From an uncultured Faecalibacterium sp. (GTDB lineage Bacteria; Bacillota; Clostridia; Oscillospirales; Ruminococcaceae): a stretch of DNA of 12,393 nucleotides. Of this stretch, positions 11,543 to 12,393 are shown one piece after another; positions within the stretch are counted from its first letter, which is position 1; each line of letters opens with the position of its first letter. A program made the position numbers and the translations under genes. The notes under the pieces were generated by a model that was not told the origin of the DNA, made no database searches, and worked only from the letters and a program-made list of their open reading frames with translations. The stretch lies in NCBI GenBank assembly GCA_900765105.1, contig CAAFQM010000152.1:1-12393 (forward strand). The letters are read 5' to 3'.

Positions 11543-11553
11543 ACAATAGCACG
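11543..11553 (-). promoter_or_regulatory. Possible extended -10 promoter for the 75-residue membrane ORF
   Basis: Minus strand CGTGC-TATTGT shares TTCGTGCTA with the pyruvate kinase promoter. An overlapping TATACA (11538-11543) is an alternative -10. No clear -35. Confidence 0.4.
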
Positions 11554-11620
11554 AATGAAGGAAGCCCGCAAGAGAAGAACGGTAAGTAGAAAAATTAACG
11601 AGCAGAACTGTTTCCGCCCG

Positions 11621-11669
11621 GGAAACAAAAGAGCACGGCAGCCCTTCCGTGCGGAAAAAGCTGCCGTGC
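11621..11669 (-). terminator. Intrinsic terminator of the flavoprotein gene
   Basis: Ten-base-pair stem (11633-11642 with 11660-11669), extended by an inner TTCCG/CGGAA helix, then TCTTTTGTTT on the minus strand. A second small hairpin (GTTTCC-N5-GGAAAC, 11610-11626) adjoins it. Located about 45 bases beyond the stop at 11713. Confidence 0.85.
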
Positions 11670-11712
11670 CTTTATAAAAAGAAGAAAGAAAAATCTCAGG
11701 GGATGACGAAAA

Positions 11713-12393
11713 TCAGATGCCCTCGGTGGCGGCGATGCGGCCTGCGCGGCGGCCGAAGGTGACGGTGCGGCCGCAGGCTGCGCCGGTGGACAGGTTGGGG
11801 TAGGTGCCGGAGAAGTATCCGCCGGAGTCGTTGCCCACAACGTACAGACCCGGGATGGGGTCATTGTTGGTGTCCACAGCGTTCATGTTCTGGTCGATCT
11901 GGATGCCGTCCATGGTGCACAGGATGTAGCCGGTGTTCTTTGCGCCGTAGAAGGGAGCGGTGCGGATGGCGCTCATGCGGTGAGCTTCCTTGCCGAAGTC
12001 TTCGTCCACACCCTTGTCGTACAGCTCATTGTAGCGCTCGACGGTAGCCTCCAGCTGGTCTGCGGGCAGGCCCAGCTTTTCAGCCAGCTCGGCGATAGTG
12101 TCGCACTTGAACACAAAGCCGTTTTCCACCAGACCCGGCAGCATGCCGTTTTCCACAGCCTGATAGGGGATGTTGGGGTCCGCATTGTTCGGGAACGGGA
12201 ACATGCGGCTGCAGCCATGGGTCTTGAACTCCTGAATGTAGGTTGTCCAATCGGAGTCAAAAATGGTATAATGGCAGTGATCCTTGTTGAACTCGTCGGC
12301 GTGCAGGATGCCCTCGTAGGTGCCGGACTCGTTGAAGAAGCGCTCGCCGCGGGAGTTGACTTTCAGGAACGGCTGGGGGCCCCTCCCGAAGAA
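11713..12393 (-). CDS. FAD-binding fumarate reductase/flavocytochrome c-like oxidoreductase (5' end outside window)
   Basis: The minus strand is open from the window edge to a TGA at 11713, giving the last 226 residues of an FAD_binding_2 flavoprotein (fumarate reductase, urocanate reductase or related acrylate-type reductases). Seen: QPFLKVNSRGERFFNESG near the start (substrate/capping region), the helix AELAEKLGLPADQLEATVER with YNELYDKGVDEDFGK after it, RTAPFYGA, which holds the family's substrate-side Arg, then GIQIDQNMNAVDT and IPGLYVVGNDSGGYFSGTYP, and finally GAACGRTVTFGRRAG, which closes the FAD site. The N-terminal dinucleotide-binding fold and any FMN or heme domain are outside. The enzyme would reduce an unsaturated organic acid; substrate not assignable. 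Confidence 0.88.
   Translation of the reverse strand, partial: FFGRGPQPFLKVNSRGERFFNESGTYEGILHADEFNKDHCHYTIFDSDWTTYIQEFKTHGCSRMFPFPNNADPNIPYQAVENGMLPGLVENGFVFKCDTIAELAEKLGLPADQLEATVERYNELYDKGVDEDFGKEAHRMSAIRTAPFYGAKNTGYILCTMDGIQIDQNMNAVDTNNDPIPGLYVVGNDSGGYFSGTYPNLSTGAACGRTVTFGRRAGRIAATEGI

Noticed and set aside
1..12393. tRNA, rRNA, insertion sequences, transposases, att sites
   Set aside because: Looked for and none recognised; the gene remnants show no terminal inverted repeats or target duplications.

Overview
The window is chromosomal DNA from a GC-rich Firmicute. Strong Shine-Dalgarno sites, G/C-ending codons, short terminators and an ABC-sugar/RpiR/PfkB gene set suggest a Faecalibacterium-like member of the Oscillospiraceae. 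That lineage call rests on gene style only; there is no rRNA or marker gene here.

Left part (1-3680): a CUT1 sugar ABC importer on the minus strand, with a lipoprotein binding protein, an attenuator-like hairpin and a MalF-type permease cut by the window edge. A divergent RpiR/SIS-domain regulator lies on the plus strand. The 450-base gap between them holds a good promoter for each side, two matching palindromes (TGAAA-N5-TTTCA type), a duplicated block and a 43-base dyad.

Middle-left (3690-5210): an eroded stretch. Tails of an acetyltransferase and of a membrane protein are joined back to front. An SseB-like gene, a 44-codon orphan ORF and a LysR gene lacking its middle in frame follow.

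Middle (5267-8661): a probable three-gene plus-strand operon. The first gene is the most novel item in the window: a 654-residue protein with an N-terminal domain resembling the NADAR-type (DarT1-associated/DUF6977-like) family, a Pro/Glu-rich linker and a C-terminal PD-(D/E)XK nuclease-like domain similar to the Card1/DUF1887 class. It is followed by a cysteine-rich U32-like protein and a NimA-like FMN split-barrel protein. A nucleic-acid or ADP-ribose related defence or stress role is possible but unproven.

Right part (8664-12393): two MerR-type promoters (19-base spacers) face each other, each driving the stub of a gene (carboxymuconolactone decarboxylase; aldo/keto reductase) that meet head-on. 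Then, all on the minus strand, come a PfkB-family kinase, a single-body pyruvate kinase without the C-terminal domain, a short remnant of an aromatic-acid-exporter-like membrane protein, and the C-terminal part of a fumarate-reductase-like flavoprotein.

A recurring theme is short genes that keep the first and last parts of a known family in frame with the middle missing, scattered among intact genes.
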